Shown here in pieces: positions 41,201-42,301 of a stretch of DNA of 42,301 nt. The notes below the pieces were generated by a model. It was given only the letters and a program-made list of their open reading frames with translations, did not search any database and was not told the DNA's origin. Location: assembly GCA_025362325.1 (NCBI GenBank), contig JANYGO010000030.1:1-42301 (forward strand), written 5' to 3'. Every line of letters begins with the position of its first letter. Positions within the stretch are counted from its first letter, which is position 1. This stretch comes from Cyanobacteriota bacterium. Lineage in GTDB: Bacteria; Cyanobacteriota; Cyanobacteriia; Cyanobacteriales; Microcoleaceae. A program made the translations under genes and the position numbers.

Positions 41201-42076
41201 TTATGGGAAAAAATGGAGTATGGTTCCACCTCTTACAATAATTATCTCTTCGATCTCTGTTTGGGGATATTGCGTAAGATTCGCCTGTATATCTGCAAGT
41301 GAAACTTGAGTATCATCCAGATTAAGTATAAACCTGTCAGATTGACCGCTTACAACTTTTTGTTTCAATGTTGCTATAATCCTACTGGGGCTTGAGGTAG
41401 TTGGCGCGTAGCAGTCAAAAATTCTGGCTTCGATTTTGTAATCCGGATTTCTTGAACCACTAACTATCGGATTTTGCTCCACATTGTAGCCCGCTTTAGA
41501 TAATATCTCAGCAGATTCATTTTCTCGCGCTATCCCTCGGATGTTCTCTGCAGTAGATTTTGCTGGTGTTTTTGTTTTCGAGCCACTAGGCTGTCTGTTG
41601 GGATCTGGCTTTAGAGAAGGTGTCGTTCTGTCTGGGTTTGGAACAGAAGGAGAACCATCGCTGTTCCCAGAAGTCATCTGAAGGACTTGACCTACAAGAC
41701 TGAGAATATCTCTGGCACTAGCTGCCGTCATATTGCCAGCCGCTATCAATGCTGCTGCCTGTGCGGGCGCTGCTATTAAAGCACTGCCACCACTACCTCC
41801 AATAGTCAGTCCGATTAACAAAATTCCTAGTATTCCTGCTAGAAAATTTAATCCGTTGGCAACGGCTCTTCCAACCTGAAAACTCAGATTATTCCGGTAA
41901 TATGCCTCAATTTCAGCATGGGATTTTGCCCCTGGTGGGTACAATAGGTCAGCTACATCCTTAAGGATACCGACACCATTTATGAGAGCGTGGTAAATGA
42001 ATCCTTTGAGAAAATCTATGACAGCCTGTTTTCCCCGTGCCATTACTCTACGAAATTCGCGAAGAAATTTCTGCAT
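41201..42076 (-). CDS. Displaced polymorphic-toxin C-terminal tip, CdiA_C-like tRNase
   Basis: From the ATG at 42076 the frame gives 291 residues, but coding sequence continues upstream to 42172 with no start codon, reading PPRELENAPDNWVAGPPGGG, the junction also found in the tip at 37805. Residues 1-130 are a helical and glycine/alanine-rich hydrophobic pre-toxin region (GLNFLAGILGILLIGLTIGG). A Pro/Ser/Lys linker spans about 138-175. The toxin domain (about 176-291) has ARENESAEILSKAGYNVEQN, NPDYKIEARIFDCYAPTTSS and DRFILNLDD, with a PD-(D/E)xK-like spread of acidic residues and Lys, as in the CdiA_C tRNase family. It probably cleaves tRNA or other RNA in target cells. As it stands it lacks a secretion part and is a silent or recombination-donor cassette. 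Confidence 0.7.
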   Translation of the reverse strand: MQKFLREFRRVMARGKQAVIDFLKGFIYHALINGVGILKDVADLLYPPGAKSHAEIEAYYRNNLSFQVGRAVANGLNFLAGILGILLIGLTIGGSGGSALIAAPAQAAALIAAGNMTAASARDILSLVGQVLQMTSGNSDGSPSVPNPDRTTPSLKPDPNRQPSGSKTKTPAKSTAENIRGIARENESAEILSKAGYNVEQNPIVSGSRNPDYKIEARIFDCYAPTTSSPSRIIATLKQKVVSGQSDRFILNLDDTQVSLADIQANLTQYPQTEIEEIIIVRGGTILHFFP

Positions 42077-42162
42077 TTTGTCCTGATTTGGTGAACCACC
42101 ACCACCAGGAGGCCCGGCAACCCAATTATCTGGGGCATTCTCTAATTCTCGTGGAGGAGTAA

Positions 42163-42301
42163 TATAGCAATCCTAAATGATTTTCTGTGTGTAAGTATAT
42201 TGACGTATTTTGGGAAAATCAAATTTATGTTCGTTAGTAAAAAACTCAAACAAAAACTTGACAATCTTAAAAGACCTGCATAAAAACCAATACTTTCTTA
42301 A
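42163..42301. other. Foreign sequence at the breakpoint of toxin tip 1
   Basis: Similarity to the other tip stops at 42162, and TATAGCAATCCTAAATGATT begins AT-rich sequence to the window end. It may be the end of an insertion sequence that cut or moved the cassette, because AGCAATCCTAAAT-like ends feel familiar from cyanobacterial elements. I cannot show terminal repeats or a transposase within the window. Confidence 0.25.

Overview
The window reads as chromosomal DNA of a filamentous cyanobacterium, most likely an Oscillatoriales member of the Microcoleus/Oscillatoria/Phormidium type. The reasons are the many HIP1 octamers (GCGATCGC), ycf3 (photosystem I assembly), a cyanobacterial-type PEP carboxylase, a GAF-GAF-PAS adenylate cyclase of the CyaB1 kind, heptanucleotide tandem repeats, and an interspersed palindromic repeat built on GAGGACTTTAGTCCTC. 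The genus is an inference. No tRNA, rRNA, CRISPR array or intact insertion sequence was found.

Layout. 1-2.2 kb: 3'-truncated conserved membrane protein (-), ycf3 (+), repeat block, gatC (+). 2.3-14.2 kb, all on the minus strand: a surface-polysaccharide locus, in transcription order wzm-like permease, wzt-like ATPase, methyltransferase with coiled coil, a giant sulfotransferase/GT2/GT2/GT4 fusion, a second methyltransferase and a GT4 glycosyltransferase. 14.3-19.2 kb: hypothetical gene, ruvB, an orphan VapB-like antitoxin, small hypotheticals, recN. 19.2-27.2 kb: signalling block with a class III adenylate cyclase carrying an unusual C-terminal helical insert, a small protein with an internal duplication, and two tandem paralogous membrane-anchored Ser/Thr kinases. 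27.4-36.3 kb: ppa, a strongly structured intergenic segment, an MBL-fold hydrolase, a diheme cytochrome c, an HPP membrane protein, a phosphodiester glycosidase-like protein, ppc and a small membrane protein.

36.4-42.2 kb is the most unusual part. It is an array of three displaced polymorphic-toxin C-terminal tips, each followed at once by a probable immunity gene, all on the minus strand. (1) A CdiA_C-like tRNase tip with a SitI3-like immunity gene (42.1-40.7 kb). (2) A duplicated, 5'-truncated copy of the same pair (40.1-39.3 kb). (3) An NlpC/P60-like tip with a membrane-anchored putative immunity protein (39.2-36.5 kb). Tips 1 and 3 have unrelated toxin domains but share the same pre-toxin junction (PPRELE..PDNWVAGP followed by Gly-rich). 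All three tips stay in frame upstream of their first possible start codon and then run into foreign sequence. Copies of a stem-loop repeat lie downstream of each immunity gene. This looks like a storage array of toxin-immunity cassettes for a large secreted protein encoded elsewhere, with a junction motif I do not recognise from described CdiA (VENN) or Rhs systems.
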